A stretch of DNA of 64,000 nucleotides, taken from positions 366,893 to 430,892 of the forward strand of contig BCKK01000003.1 in the NCBI GenBank assembly GCA_001600615.1. Reading direction: 5' to 3'. Below the pieces are notes generated by a model, which worked only from the letters and a program-made list of their open reading frames with translations, was not told the origin of the DNA and searched no databases. A program made the position numbers and the translations under genes. Source of the stretch: Dioszegia crocea (lineage: Eukaryota; Basidiomycota; Tremellomycetes; Tremellales; Bulleribasidiaceae). This document shows, one piece after another, positions 22,826 to 33,948 of the stretch (positions are counted from its first letter, which is position 1; the number at the start of each line of letters is the position of its first letter).

Positions 22826-23391
22826 ATGCAGAGGGAAGAGGGTGGCAGAGGGGGGAGACGGAGCGTGAGGGAGCAGTCGGCGGTGTATTGGGCGACAAGA
22901 TACTGCGGTAAGAAGTCGGGGTCGATCTTTAGCGGAGGGGTAGGGAATGTGAGTGGGCGGGGGAATGAGGAAGGGAGAGGAGAGGCCGGGGTATGTGCGA
23001 GAGTGGAGAGTGGGTTTGTGAGATGCTGGTGACGATGGGTGAAGAGGGGAGGCTGAGGTGAAAAGTCGAACGAGAAATCGTGGATGGGATGTGTAGAGGA
23101 GGGGATGGGCGGTATAGTGGAGACTAGAGGAGGTCGGAGGCGAAGGGTTATAGGGACGTATAGACTGATGGGGTTGTGTAGACGTAGGGACGAGATCAGC
23201 CATATTCTTTCGATAGTGCGTTTCGACCCAAAAGAGCGCCAAAAGGGTGAGCTGGGGTGAGTGGTGAGGTGTTAATCAAGACTTGAATTTAGATCCAGGG
23301 CCAAAGCAAAAGTCAGCTACAACCCGAGCCAATCTATCCTTCTTATTCTCTATCTTCTACCTCAATCACCCGCCTCACACCGCCAAATCCC
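22826..23391. other. Intergenic, strongly purine-rich plus strand
   Basis: From 22825 to about 23110 the plus strand is dominated by A and G, with long GGGAGAGG-type runs. No supported gene. It separates the family 2 remnant from the 3' end of convergent AUR1. An opposite-strand frame (22778-23242) is low-complexity Ser/Pro/His and looks like a composition artefact. Confidence 0.4.
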
Positions 23392-24750
23392 TCAATCGCT
23401 AGTACTCGCCCGTGGTGATTCCCCCTTAAACACCTCATTCTTCCCCCAACTAACCTTCTTCTTCCCCTTCCCACCCTGTCCTTCTCCCTCTTCCACGTCC
23501 GTCGCCCTCCTCGGCCCATCAGATTCCTCAAGCTTTCTAATCTCCTCATCAATATCCAGCTCTTCCTCTTCCTCCTCTCCCCGCCTTCCAACCATCTCAT
23601 ATCCCTGCCCACCGCCCAACGGCTCCCACTGAATCTCATCACTATCCTTAAACGCCACCGGCATAGTCAGGTAGAAAACCATAACTGATAAACACGCCCC
23701 GCCGACGAGATCGATCAGGTAGTGGTGCGAGAGGTACATTGTTGCCCACCACAGAATACCGCAGTATCCCCAATAGAAGATTTTGCCGGAGGGGAAGAAG
23801 TGAGAGAGAAATAAAGCTTCCATTACTGCGCAGCCGGAGTGGAGGGAGGGGAAGGCACCGAATACGAGTGGAGCGTGACCGAAGGTTTCGGTATAGCCTT
23901 TGGAGTGGAATACTGCGTCGATCCGCATGAGACCGCCTGGGGAGCCTGGCATAGAGTAGGCGGCAGGTGTGAGTCCGTGGATGATTTCATACCCTGTTTG
24001 TCAGCTTGGCTGGGGTGTAGACTTACATGGTGCAGCACAAGGGAAGACCAGTTGCGTTAGCACCCCAATCAAGTTCATATAACCGAAAGCTTTCGCCCAG
24101 TACTGGATAGCCCCTCTTGGACCCAAAGCCCAGAGTATGAACGCTACCACAGCCGGCAGCGCGAAGTGCAAGACGCCATATGGCAGCCAGGCCAGAACGT
24201 CCAGTAGGGGATGGGTAAAACGGGTTTGCAGATCCGAGATGTTGGCGCCGTAAAGCACCGACTCGAGAGCAGGGAGGAGAGCGACGTGGATAGTGGGACG
24301 ATGTGCCGAGGGGATAAATCGTGCAGCAAAGAAAGTGATGACCCAAGCCAAGACGGGAGTGGCAGGCCAGAAGAATTGGTTGGTGGCTGGGATAAGAATG
24401 GCGATTGTGTAGGCAATAGGAATGACGAGTTTGAGAGGTAGACCCGGATCAGTCATGATCCACCATGATACCGATGCTGCACTGAGCAAGAATGACAAGG
24501 GGAGGGTATTGGAGATGGACCATTCGTGTCCTGCTATTCGCGCCAAGGTGTCGCGCGGGGAGAGGGAACGGTCGAATCGGGATAAAGCGGAGTTTATCCC
24601 GTGCTTCAACGGGGAGATGAGGTGGGTGGGGGAAGTAGGGATATTGGTGGGGAGAGGTATGTTTAGACGGCGGAAGCAGCGCAGGATGGGCTGGAATACC
24701 ATGCGCGGGATAGAGACGGGTGGGTGGGAGGTGGTGCTGCTGCGGGACAT
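23392..24750 (-). CDS. AUR1: Inositol phosphorylceramide synthase catalytic subunit
   Basis: Two exons joined over a 33-nt intron (23994-24026) encode 441 residues. Several hydrophobic spans in the first exon are followed by the PAP2-like active-site blocks: CAAPWYEIIHGLTPAAYS, MPGSPGGLMRIDAVF, FGAFPSLHSGCAVMEALF (catalytic His) and MYLSHHYLIDLVGGA (second catalytic His with Asp). The C-terminal tail is Glu/Lys-rich and cytosolic by prediction. The enzyme transfers phosphoinositol from PI to ceramide in the Golgi and is the target of aureobasidin A. In Cryptococcus the orthologue is called Ipc1. Confidence 0.95.
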
Positions 24751-25147
24751 TGCGAGCGGGATTCTTGACCGATCTGGCCGCTTTGCTCGGGACTTTCGGG
24801 AGATTGTGTACTGTCGGGGTACCGATAGGCTACTTGGGCGCGTTCAAGGGGCCGTATGGCCTCGTTTGGACTTGTATTTGAGAGCTAGATGTGGATGTGG
24901 ACAAAAAGGGCTGTTTGGCGGCGCCAACTTCAAAAAGCAAAAACAGGAAGTCCGTGCGTCAGAAATCGATAGTGTCGCATCACGTCGCATCGTTGAGCCT
25001 AGAGTCTGAGACCATGATGAAAGAGGCGAGGATCTATACTGACATGCTGGACTACTGGTACCCGTCCATGCTTCATGTCCATATCCTGTAGACACAGTTC
25101 CACAATATCCAACCATCCGTCGGAGTCAGACACACCAACAGATGTAG
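24751..25147. other. Intergenic between AUR1 promoter and a gene remnant
   Basis: Upstream region of AUR1. Nothing with coding character in a family frame is seen. The family 1 remnant to the right begins abruptly after an in-frame TAG at 25145-25147. Confidence 0.4.
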
Positions 25148-26027
25148 GCAGACGCAGGGGGCGCCTTTTTCCCTGGCCTTCGAAGATTAGTGGTAAAGGC
25201 GGTGGATTGGTGTATTGTAAATGATGAGTCGGTGAGTTCTACTAGACACATACTGGCACTCGCTGACTTTGTATCAGCTGACCGACATGTGTACCTTACC
25301 CGCGCTCGAGATTATATATCTCGACTGTTCTCTGAGAGAGGCAGGTTCCAAGATCCCGGACCACAAATTCGACGAATTTTCCATAGCGCATCTCACACCT
25401 CACCTCATCAATCCTTCTTTCGCATCCTGGATACATGGACAACCCCACTTGCGCCACATACACAGTCTGCGCCTTGAGCCGTTCTCCCCAGGTCTAACCT
25501 TTGTCAATCTCGACGCCATCGAAAAGCGGGGCGAATTCACGTGCTCCATTCGATCGTTCCGGCATGGACAGGAAGAACACGAGGTTTTGCACGTGCGGAT
25601 GTTGGTGATGGACATCTTGGTGGAGGCCAAGAAAGGCTACATGACCTCAGACATTGAAGACGGCGAGTTTGCGGGGGAGGAATCGCGGGGGATAATCTAT
25701 ACGGCGGGCGATCAGTCGGACGTTGAGGCATTCTCTTTGATGCAAGAAGAACCGGTCTGGATAGACATGACGGAGTACAGGGGTCGCGTCGTACCGCTGG
25801 AGATCATCTACATGATGCGGAAGGAGGAAGGTGTAGGAGCAGAAGATGATTGGGGCCGGAGAGGAGTTGAAGTTGGGGTTAAGGGTTGGAAGGTGTTGAC
25901 GGACTGGTACGAGGCTTTAACTTCGGGGTCTGTTCCTGTCTATGCTGCTTTACTGGGTTCTGCTGATGAGAACAGAACATACCCGTTCCTTCCGCCAGCC
26001 GACAATGATGGTGATAACGACATTTGA
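25148..26027 (+). pseudogene. 5'-truncated family 1 remnant, copy 4
   Basis: Only the C-terminal third of the family survives. A short exon piece ending LRRLVVKAVDWCIVNDES corresponds to the end of the LRR exon. The conserved intron follows (GTGAGT at 25230 to CAG near 25277), then LPALEIIYLDCS, FASWIHGQPHLRHIHS, VNLDAIEKRGEFTCSIRSFRHG, VVPLEIIYMMRKEEGV and RRGVEVGVKGWKVLTDWYEA. F-box and most LRRs are absent, and a stop blocks the frame upstream. The tail is longer than in other copies because the terminal splice site is not obvious. The surviving frame is intact, so expression as a short protein cannot be excluded. Confidence 0.75.
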
Positions 26028-26516
26028 GCTGCGGGTGCACTTTTTGGGATGTGGGCCTGTCTTTCGGGTGAAGCCAGCAGGGGCTGAGTGTGGATTTTGC
26101 CGGGACAGCACATTGCTGTGTATCGGCTACTACTTCGGATGTACTTGTGACACCTCCAGCGTGTTATATATGAATGGTGGGACATGGAGACCAGATATGA
26201 TTGGCCAAATGTCAGAAGCGAGATTACTCCACCGCATTAACGATGCAAGTGATAATCTGACACTCCAGCCATTGACTTAGTTCCCATCATGCAATTACAC
26301 ATCAGATAGATGAATCCTACAACCACAAGCTTGGCACAGTGGGCACAAATGTCGCTGACCACTTTGGTGTTAACTTGCGTCTCGCATACAAATTCTCAAG
26401 ACATTACGCAGCCATTCTGTACATACTTGTGCTGTTCCCTATGTCCTAATTCATTTACAATTTGACTTCCAACTCTTCGGAGCACTCTACCCTGAGGCCC
26501 ATCTTCCCCATTCTGT
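26028..26516. other. Intergenic, 3' flank of the sugar porter
   Basis: No supported gene. It lies between the converging copy 4 remnant and the sugar-porter stop codon and is relatively AT-rich. Confidence 0.4.
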
Positions 26517-28679
26517 TCAAGCGTTCTGGTTTACCCGACCCAACTCCTTCTCCTTCTTAATTCTCGCTCGAGCAGCAGCGGCAAGTTCGAAGCTCCTCTT
26601 CTTGGGGCTGGGTGCTGAGAAAACTTCTTCCATTTCTTCCAAGCTAAGTTGTTTAGTCGAAAGAATCAGCTTTGTTCCATTTCATTCTTTGAACTGAGCG
26701 AGGCCGAGAGACGGGGATGAAAGACTTACCTCAACAGCAAAGAGGTACACGACGCAGATGCCCAAGATGTCAAAAGCACCAAAGATGAAGTAGACTTGCA
26801 CGTCAGCGTTGCCCTTTCAGAGCAGTGTGAGACTCACCAATATAGCCTAAAGAACCAAGAGCAGGGGGAAGACCAAAGGTGTTGATGCAAGATACACCGT
26901 TCGTCACCCAGCCTTGAAGCGACAGACCCTTCGCTCGGTTCTCGAATGTGAGAACTTCGGTGGGGTAAAGACCCCTGTCCGATCAGCGATCGCCCGTGAC
27001 TAAGCGTGCATGGCTTACTGGAGAGGAGTCATACCGAAGGAGAAGAAGACCATGAAGAGGACTAATGATCTCAGTTTTGGATCTTAGTTTCGACAAGAGT
27101 AGCAGCAACTCACAGATGAAACTAATACCAGCGTCGGCCCGAGTCTTGGATTGTACACCCGAGGGGCTCAAGAGTGCACCGACGATCCACATACCCACTG
27201 AAGCGCAGCATAGAGAAGTGATGAGTAGCTTTCGACGACCGACGTGGTCGACAATTGCCGCGCCTTTAACGTCAGCACAGCGAGAAGCACAGAGGGGATC
27301 AGACATACCGGTCAATGCTCCGCACATGGAGGTGATACTGTTGACCAAGTTAAGTTGACGCTGTTGATCACGGTTGGTGATACCGGCAAGATCAAGAAGG
27401 ACGGGCAAGAAATCTAGCGATCAGCGCGAGCATGTCAATTGAAATTTACAAGTGATCAAGCCATTCCCAGCAAGCTGACCCCAGACCGAGATCATAGCGC
27501 AGAGTCCGAACCTATATCGGTTGGAAGGAGAGTCGAATACTTTCTTAAAGTTCCAGAATTGGCGATCACCACCTTCGAGTGAGATGGCAGCTTCAATCTC
27601 CTGGATTTCGAGCTTGACAACTGGAGAGTTGATGTCTCCATCTTTAGAGTGGTACTTGGCGAGAATGTCGACCGCGCGGTCACGGTGACCTCGGGCATAT
27701 AGCCATCGGGGGCTTTCGCAGATGAAGAGGACACCGAGGCAGTTGATGATTGCCGGACCCATCTGTAGGTAGAGGCAGGTCCGCCAAGAGTAGTCGGTCA
27801 TTACTCGGCCGAGGGGGATGGCGACGCCAGTAGCGAGGATTTGTCCGACTGGTAAGTCAGCCTGTGTAGCCATTGATTGTGGGATGACATACCGTAGTAG
27901 AAGGAGTTGAGGACTCCCATGTATCGACCTCGAGATTGAGCTGGGGTGATCTCGGCCATGTATAGCTTGGCCTATAGGTAAGCTCAGCCGATAGGGTTAC
28001 TCACGTTCAAAGCGGCCATGCTGCATCCGAACCCGGTAAGCCAGCGTCCGCCGAGTAGCATGCTCATGTATTTCGAGTTTGCGGAAGTGACAGCTCCGAC
28101 CCTGGTGAGTCAGTAAACAGTCCGAGTCTGGGACGCAAGGCAAGACTCACATGAGCAAGAAGTTGCCGATGAACATGCATTTGCGTCGACCAATCAAATC
28201 GGGCAAGATGATGTTGGGGATGAAGGCGCATACACCGCCAACGGTGTAGATACCCTGGTCCATCAGTATATAGACAGTTTCGAGCATAATGGCCAGACTT
28301 ACAAAGACAATGCCGGTACCGGTAGTAGCTGAGAGCAGACCGAAGAAGTTCTGGAACTGGACCATGGAGTTCTAGCTGTCAGCTGAGTTCCACTTCGGAA
28401 AGAGAACAGACCTACCACAGAGCTCATAATGGTGGTATCAAAACCCGAGTCGCACGAGCAGACAATCACCACAAACATAGTCATGATGAAGTTGAAGTAC
28501 CGAAAGGAAAGGGTGGCTGGTCCCGGATCGATCTCTCGAGCCAAAGCGAAAGCGGCCGTACGCTCCTCGGCGCTCATGTGAGCAAAGTGCATGTCCTGAA
28601 GCGCGACATTCTCCACTTGCTCTTCTTTCTCTTTGTCGGCTTCGCGGAAGGATGAGATGGATGGTTGTCGCGCGGCCAT
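26517..28679 (-). CDS. MFS sugar porter (hexose/lactose permease-like)
   Basis: Twelve exons (introns 33-60 nt) encode 554 residues. Sugar-porter signatures are DLIGRRKCMFIGN between TM2 and TM3, GRWLTGFGCSMAALNAKLYM in TM4, YSWRTCLYLQMGPA in TM6, CESPRWLYARGHRDRAVDIL after TM6, DHVGRRKLL in the second half, and STKQLSLEEMEEVF after TM12 (the PETKxxSLEE position, here without the usual PET). The N-terminus is hydrophilic and charged. It should be a proton-coupled or facilitative sugar transporter of the plasma membrane. The Lac12/Stl1-like subgroup is my best guess, and the substrate cannot be read out. Confidence 0.9.
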
Positions 28680-28901
28680 ATTGTCGTCGCGTCGGGGTCC
28701 AGTGAGGTATGTGGGGAAATAAGGGCCCCAGATTTGGCCCCAGCTTTATAGATCATCTTGGCTCGTGGGGCCTCGGAACGTGCGGTCCGGGGTAGATGAT
28801 TGATTTCCGAGCTAGTGATCAAGGTTAAATCAGTTTGCCAAGGTGCAATGTCAAGAGTACTCAAGCGTTTCAGATCATTCCGCTGTTCCGACGCGAAGGT
28901 C

Positions 28902-29085
28902 CGCCCCCACCCCACCCTCCAAGATCATTACGTCACTTCCCCCACGCTAGCTGGAATGTCGGAGGATATCTCCGTCGCCCATGCGCTACATCCCTCCGCT
29001 CTTTGCCGATCGCCCCCACTCGGCCCGAGTCGTCAAACCGTCCACTAGCGCATGCATACCGGGGATAAGGGTGGGGGCGGGGCGG
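28902..29085. promoter_or_regulatory. GC-box cluster upstream of the sugar porter
   Basis: CGCCCCCACCCCACCC at 28902-28917 and GGGGGCGGGGCGG at about 29073-29085 lie 220-410 bp upstream of the porter ATG. Both contain copies of the SYGGRG core bound by fungal Mig1/CreA catabolite repressors. That glucose repression acts here is inference from position and core match. The rest of 28680-29520 has no supported gene. Confidence 0.3.
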
Positions 29086-29520
29086 TGCTGGTCGGAGAAC
29101 TGCTTTCGAAGACGGTGCGCAGATCGATGAACTCGATATAGCTCATTCGGAAAGTGGGGAAGTCGCCTGTAGGCCGTACGCGCAGGTGGCTGCCCCCCCT
29201 TCCAAGTTCCACTGGGAGACTCCTCGAAATCTATCATCGTTCGGCAAGCTGCGGCTCCCCGTATGATACATATCAGCTGAGCTCATGATGACTCGGTCCG
29301 GCTTGATGCCACTCCTCCGCTATAAGCCACTACGTGATCGGCTCGATATCGCGTCAATGCTGCTGGATCAGCACCAGTCAAAGATGATAAGAAGCTCCAG
29401 TCTTTAGATAGAGGCCCATCAGGAGTGGTCAAGAAGAAGACTAGAGCCCATTGACGTCAGTGCAGACCACTGAGAGGACGCATGGGAGTTTGGTTCTGCA
29501 TCCAGAGACTGTCAAGGCTC

Positions 29521-31381
29521 TTAGCTTGCAGCTGTAGCACTGTATTGTCAGCCTTTGCCCTGAAAGGGGTCAAATAACAACACTCACTTCGCTCCCTCCT
29601 CCCAGTCTAGCAAAACTTGCCACGCATCGGCGCCGACTTCCACTCCCCGCCTCTTCCAATCTGCGTCCGCTGTGACACCCTCGATCTCCCTGATCTTTAC
29701 CATCACATCCACCGGGACGTCTTTGCCGTTGTAGTCGGCAAACCACTGATCGAAACGCTCCGAGATGGGATAAGCGAAATTCTTCGAAGCGAGATCCTTC
29801 AAATCATCCTCTCCTTCCCCAGAACTGTGCAGAATACGCCATCGCTTCTTCTCCCTTGCTGGTTCTTCAGACTTCTCTTCGATGTCGTACAGCTTCAAAC
29901 GGCCATGAATGACCTCCTCGTCGCCATATCGTATAGACCAGATTTGGCAGGTGGTAAGCCCAGCCGCTTCGAGTTCTGGTAGCCTTTCGAATGAAGCGTC
30001 CAGATGCTCGTCCACGTCCGAGCGATGAAATTGGATGGTATGTAGTCGAGGTGTACTGCGAAGCCAAAGGAGGGCGCTGGGTCTGGGGTGGTAAACGTAG
30101 CCAGGTCGCAATAGCGTGTCGAGGGCTCCATCCCAACGCGCGGCGCAGGTAAGGAACAGTACCTCAAGCTCGGGCATCGTGGGGATTCGCCCCACAGGAG
30201 GTGACTGAACATGTTAGCAGATCCTCACCATGTGACCAACTTCGAAACAGGCTTACAGGGATCTCCCAATCGGAATATGTAATCCTCATCCTCTTCACCG
30301 ATAGCTCGCACGGCAGATCCATAGGATCCGAGAGCAGAAAGTCCACCCGCCTCATCTCTGCCGCCGTACAATCTAGATCCCTCAGATTGGCCATCTTGCC
30401 AATGCTCACTGGGATCCTACTGTCTCGCGGCTCATCGAATGCCAGCGATGGCTGGTGCGCGATGGCTAGTGACCATATAAGGGGGCTATGTTTGAGCAAG
30501 CTGAGGATGGTGTTGAAGGAATCGTACTCCTCGTTTCTTATTTCCTCCTCGTCGCCAGCGTAGGGTCGACTGTAAGATACGCGCAGGATCTGTAACTGCG
30601 TATCGACTTTGACGAGTCGATTGCGCTGTATTTCCGCTGGCCGTTCCCCAGTGAGGCGATTGACATCCTCGTCGATGGAAAATTCGAGATGGATTAGGAG
30701 TGGACAAGCAGTGCAGAGCACAGGGATGAATTCGACGTGAGTGAGGGCGCCCGAATCCAGAATGATGGTTAGGAGATGTGGGAAGTTGATTGCGAGGCCA
30801 TCGTGGTAGATGCGAAGATGTAGAGTTTGTTCGAGGGTTTTGTCACCTGAGGAGGGACTGCAAGTATATCCGCCCGGGTTATGTATCTCTAGAAAGCGCA
30901 AAGTCTCCGCTGTATGCTCCAGCAGCTCCGCCATGTCCCTTCTAACGCCAGGTCGAGTCGTCATGCGTAGTGACTCGACGATCCGCCATTTCCGCCTCGT
31001 AGCCGAGCTTCGAATCGCGTGATGATGCCTGAGCAGTCTCCGCACGATGTCGGATTCTGACACGCGCATCAGCGAGAGTACAGCATCACCAGGATCGATG
31101 AGCCCGGGGCGTGAAATGATGGTGGAGTCGATGACCTCCAGATCGCGCCAGATGCGGTATTCGGCCGGTCCTGTGAGACGACGGGCGACGCGTGCAAAGG
31201 ACACGGCAGTGGGGAGGTCTAGGCTGAGGGCGATAGATAGTAGGAGTTCGGTAGGGAGGGTGTGGAGATTGGGGGTTGAGCTGGACTGTCAAATCAGCGT
31301 CGAATTTCGATAGATACCCGAGTCAACAATCTTCAGCCCAGAAATCACTGAGCACAAAGTCTGATGTGTAGGACTCACCAT
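29521..31381 (-). CDS. F-box/LRR-like family 1 protein, copy 5
   Basis: Four exons (introns 93, 52 and 48 nt) encode 555 residues. The first coding exon is only the ATG, directly followed by GTGAGT. The second opens SSSTPNLHTLPTELLLSIAL and contains the F-box (LHTLPTELLLSIALSLDLP, SFARVARRL, IWRDLEV). LRR-like units follow: FPHLLTIILDSGAL, IPVLCTACPLLIHLEF, LQILRVSYS. The last part has PELEVLFLTC, LWLRSTPRLHTIQFH, KDVPVDVMVKIREIEGV and RRGVEVGADAWQVLLDWEEG. The terminal intron adds the tail ANATAAS; unspliced, the frame stops at 29584. No alternative in-frame ATG lies before the F-box, which supports the ATG-only exon. Confidence 0.8.
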
Positions 31382-31687
31382 ACTAGCAGCGTGATTTCAC
31401 GGGCTATTGGGCGAAATCGCAGCTGCAAGCTGAAGGGAAAGATGTAAGGCGGATGATGGATGGTGTGTGGATGGAAAAAGGTTTTTGCATTTCTGCAGCC
31501 AGAACCGGCGTACCGAGGTCACGCCTCTACAACTGTACATGGGTATGCGGAGGAGACTATATGGACTCGAGTAGACGAGAGCCCTCGGCAGGGCTTGCGA
31601 TGCATATACCATGCACAGATGACCCAGACCTAATCTACTAACCCAGTTCTTTCTGCGAGGCGGCAAAATCAAGGAAGTCGGTGTGGT

Positions 31688-33370
31688 TCAGCTTGCTCTG
31701 CTGGAGTCAGCCAAAGACCTTGACGGCCACAGCCTTCCCATCCTCTGGAGCCAGCCACTCAGCTCACAGATAGACCCTCCCTGCTGCCAGTCCGTAAGAA
31801 GCTTCCAGGTCTCATCCCCAACTTCCACCCCGCGCTCCGCCCAATCTTGCTCGCTGATCCCCTCCGTCTTTCTCATCCGCTCTAGAAGTTCAAGCGGAAC
31901 AGCCTTCCCTTCACAAGCAGTGAATATCCCAGCTTCGGGTTCCGATCGGGTGATGCCTGATGCTTCATCATCACACGCTTCACCCTCCACGTATAAAGCC
32001 TTCCGCCATCTCACCCGTTGCCCTTCGCCATCACCGCTGGATTGACCGATATCCTGGAGCAGAAGTCGAACGTGTAAGACCTCTTGCGAACCATGACAGA
32101 ATGAGCTGATGGTGCATGTGACGTCAGGTGATGATTCCAGGTCGTCAAGGTTGGCGAACACTCCCAAGCTCCGATCGTCCTTCGACGCCGACGAAAAGTG
32201 AACCACGCGGAGTTGGGGGTTGGATCGGAACCATGCGTCGAGATCGGGATCGAGCACTCGGGTGCGTGAGGGGGAGGGGTAGAGGAAAGTCGGAGTGGTC
32301 AAGTTCTTTGAGCACTCGAATAGGATGACTCGTAGCTGGGGTAATTGGGGTAGATCCTCAACCTACATGAATCAGCGAGATTCTTCAGATAGATGCGATT
32401 CCAAGCGTGCAGATACGAGGTCAAACTTACCTCCTCGGAGCAGTCGATGGTGAGTATGAGCCTCTCCAGCTTGGGCAGAGGTGTCATCGCGTCCAACTCT
32501 AGCAGCTCGGCCCATGAGGTTTCCCAGCGCAAATCGCGCAGCTCCGACACGTAGAGTACATACTCTAAGAACGTGTCGAGTCCCTCCTCATACACATCAT
32601 GAGTGGACATGTATCTTACGGATAGCTGGCGTAGAAGAGGGCCGTAGATCAGATCCCGGAGAACGTCGCATATGTAGGCTGTTGAGAGCTCTTCATGAGG
32701 ATATCGGGTGTCACATCCGAATGGTTCGAGGACCAACGGCCCGATATAGGCTATACGAATACGCTCAAGCTTGTTGATCGTCGGAGACCTGTAGTCCCAG
32801 GGTAAGAAGTCCCGGTTCAATCGCGAGTCTGGGCCTTCCGACCAAGCACCACGGTTGTCGACTTCGATGTCGAGAGAGGTAAGGTTGGGCATCAGAGATT
32901 GCAGATGGGGGATGAATTCCGGTCCGTGAAAGACGTTGATCAGTCGAAGGTGCGTGAGAGCGGGGAACGACAGCTCGGGCCCGCAGTACAGGAGGCGGAG
33001 GTCTAGGTCGTCGAGACTGTCTGGTGTCTCCCCGTCAATCTCTAGCGAGACCAAGCTATCCGAGGTGTTTTCGAGGACCTGGAAGAGGGAGTGAACTATA
33101 TGTTCAAGTAGAGACGCCTTAATCGTTCGGACGAGATGCCATCTCGCCCTACATAGGATGCCGCATCAAGGTCTTTGTCTTCCGCCGCAGGGGATTGTGT
33201 GCCTTCGATTTGGAAGTGAGATCGATATCTCGCCAGAGAATGGGCTCGGCGATGGCTGCGCATTGGCGAGAGAGGAGTGAGAAGGAGGCAGCTGAAGGGG
33301 AATCGAGGTAGGAGGTGATTTGTTGAAGGATCTCTGATGGGAGTCGCCAGAATGCTGGGGTGGATGACAT
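31688..33370 (-). pseudogene. F-box/LRR-like family 1, copy 6, frameshifted after the F-box
   Basis: The F-box part (MSSTPAFWRLPSEILQQITSYLD, SFSLLSRQCAAIAEPILWRDIDL) runs into TAG at 33149. The family sequence continues without loss in another frame from RWHLVRTIKASLLEH through FPALTHLRLINV, LLRQLSVRYMS, LRDLRWETSW and, after the usual intron, ERGVEVGDETWKLLTDWQQG. No GT-AG intron fits the gap, so a one-base indel lies between about 33142 and 33170. The rest looks intact, which means either very recent decay or an assembly error. At the 3' end a terminal intron starts at 31767 with a tandem CAGCAG acceptor. The distal choice makes a split TAG stop; the proximal one gives SEQAEPHRLP. Closest relative: copy 7. 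Confidence 0.75.
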
Positions 33371-33948
33371 GTTGATCTGCTAGATTAGCTGAGCCTGGGC
33401 TATGAGTTGTGCTAGGTGAAGTGATGATCCTTGACCTCAACACAGCTTACCTCGCGATCTCGAGTAGGATGAGGAGGGACTCGTCCAGGAACCAGGGCCA
33501 ACCCAGAGCTAAATAGCTTCGACTTCGCGTTTCCAAACTTCGCGACTCACCGAGCTCTTCCCCTGACTTTACTGCGCGACGAAGGTTCGGGTGTGGATAT
33601 CGCGGAACGTACAGCTTGCTCAGCGATAGAGAAGCGGTGAGAGAAGGACGAGGAAATTAAGTGGTATGGATCGTAGTGTCAAGCACAAGTTCAAGTGAGC
33701 CTAAACTTCAAGCCCAATTAGGGTTTGGCTGGCTGACAGATCCGGCGCAGAGCAATATGCGCGTCATGCGTCTTTGTCGATGTTGTGCATGACTCGTGTA
33801 TGTATACCATAGACTGAATATGTACAATGGTGTACCGAAAGACCTCTCAACTACGCTAATAATAATATATATATAGCCCAGACCTAATATCGGAATGCCA
33901 CGCTCAGTCAATCCCCTTTTTCTGAGTGGGCTCCGTCGATGTGTTCTT

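Noticed and set aside
22778..23242. Minus-strand 154-codon frame
   Set aside because: Low-complexity Ser/Pro/His opposite a purine-rich tract and overlapping the family 2 remnant; explained by base composition.
33142..33170. An intron to explain the frame change in copy 6
   Set aside because: No GT-AG pair of usable length exists between the two family blocks on the minus strand.
33860..33885. AT dinucleotide run as a possible origin of replication
   Set aside because: Only a short AT-rich patch near the 3' end of copy 7, with no other origin features.
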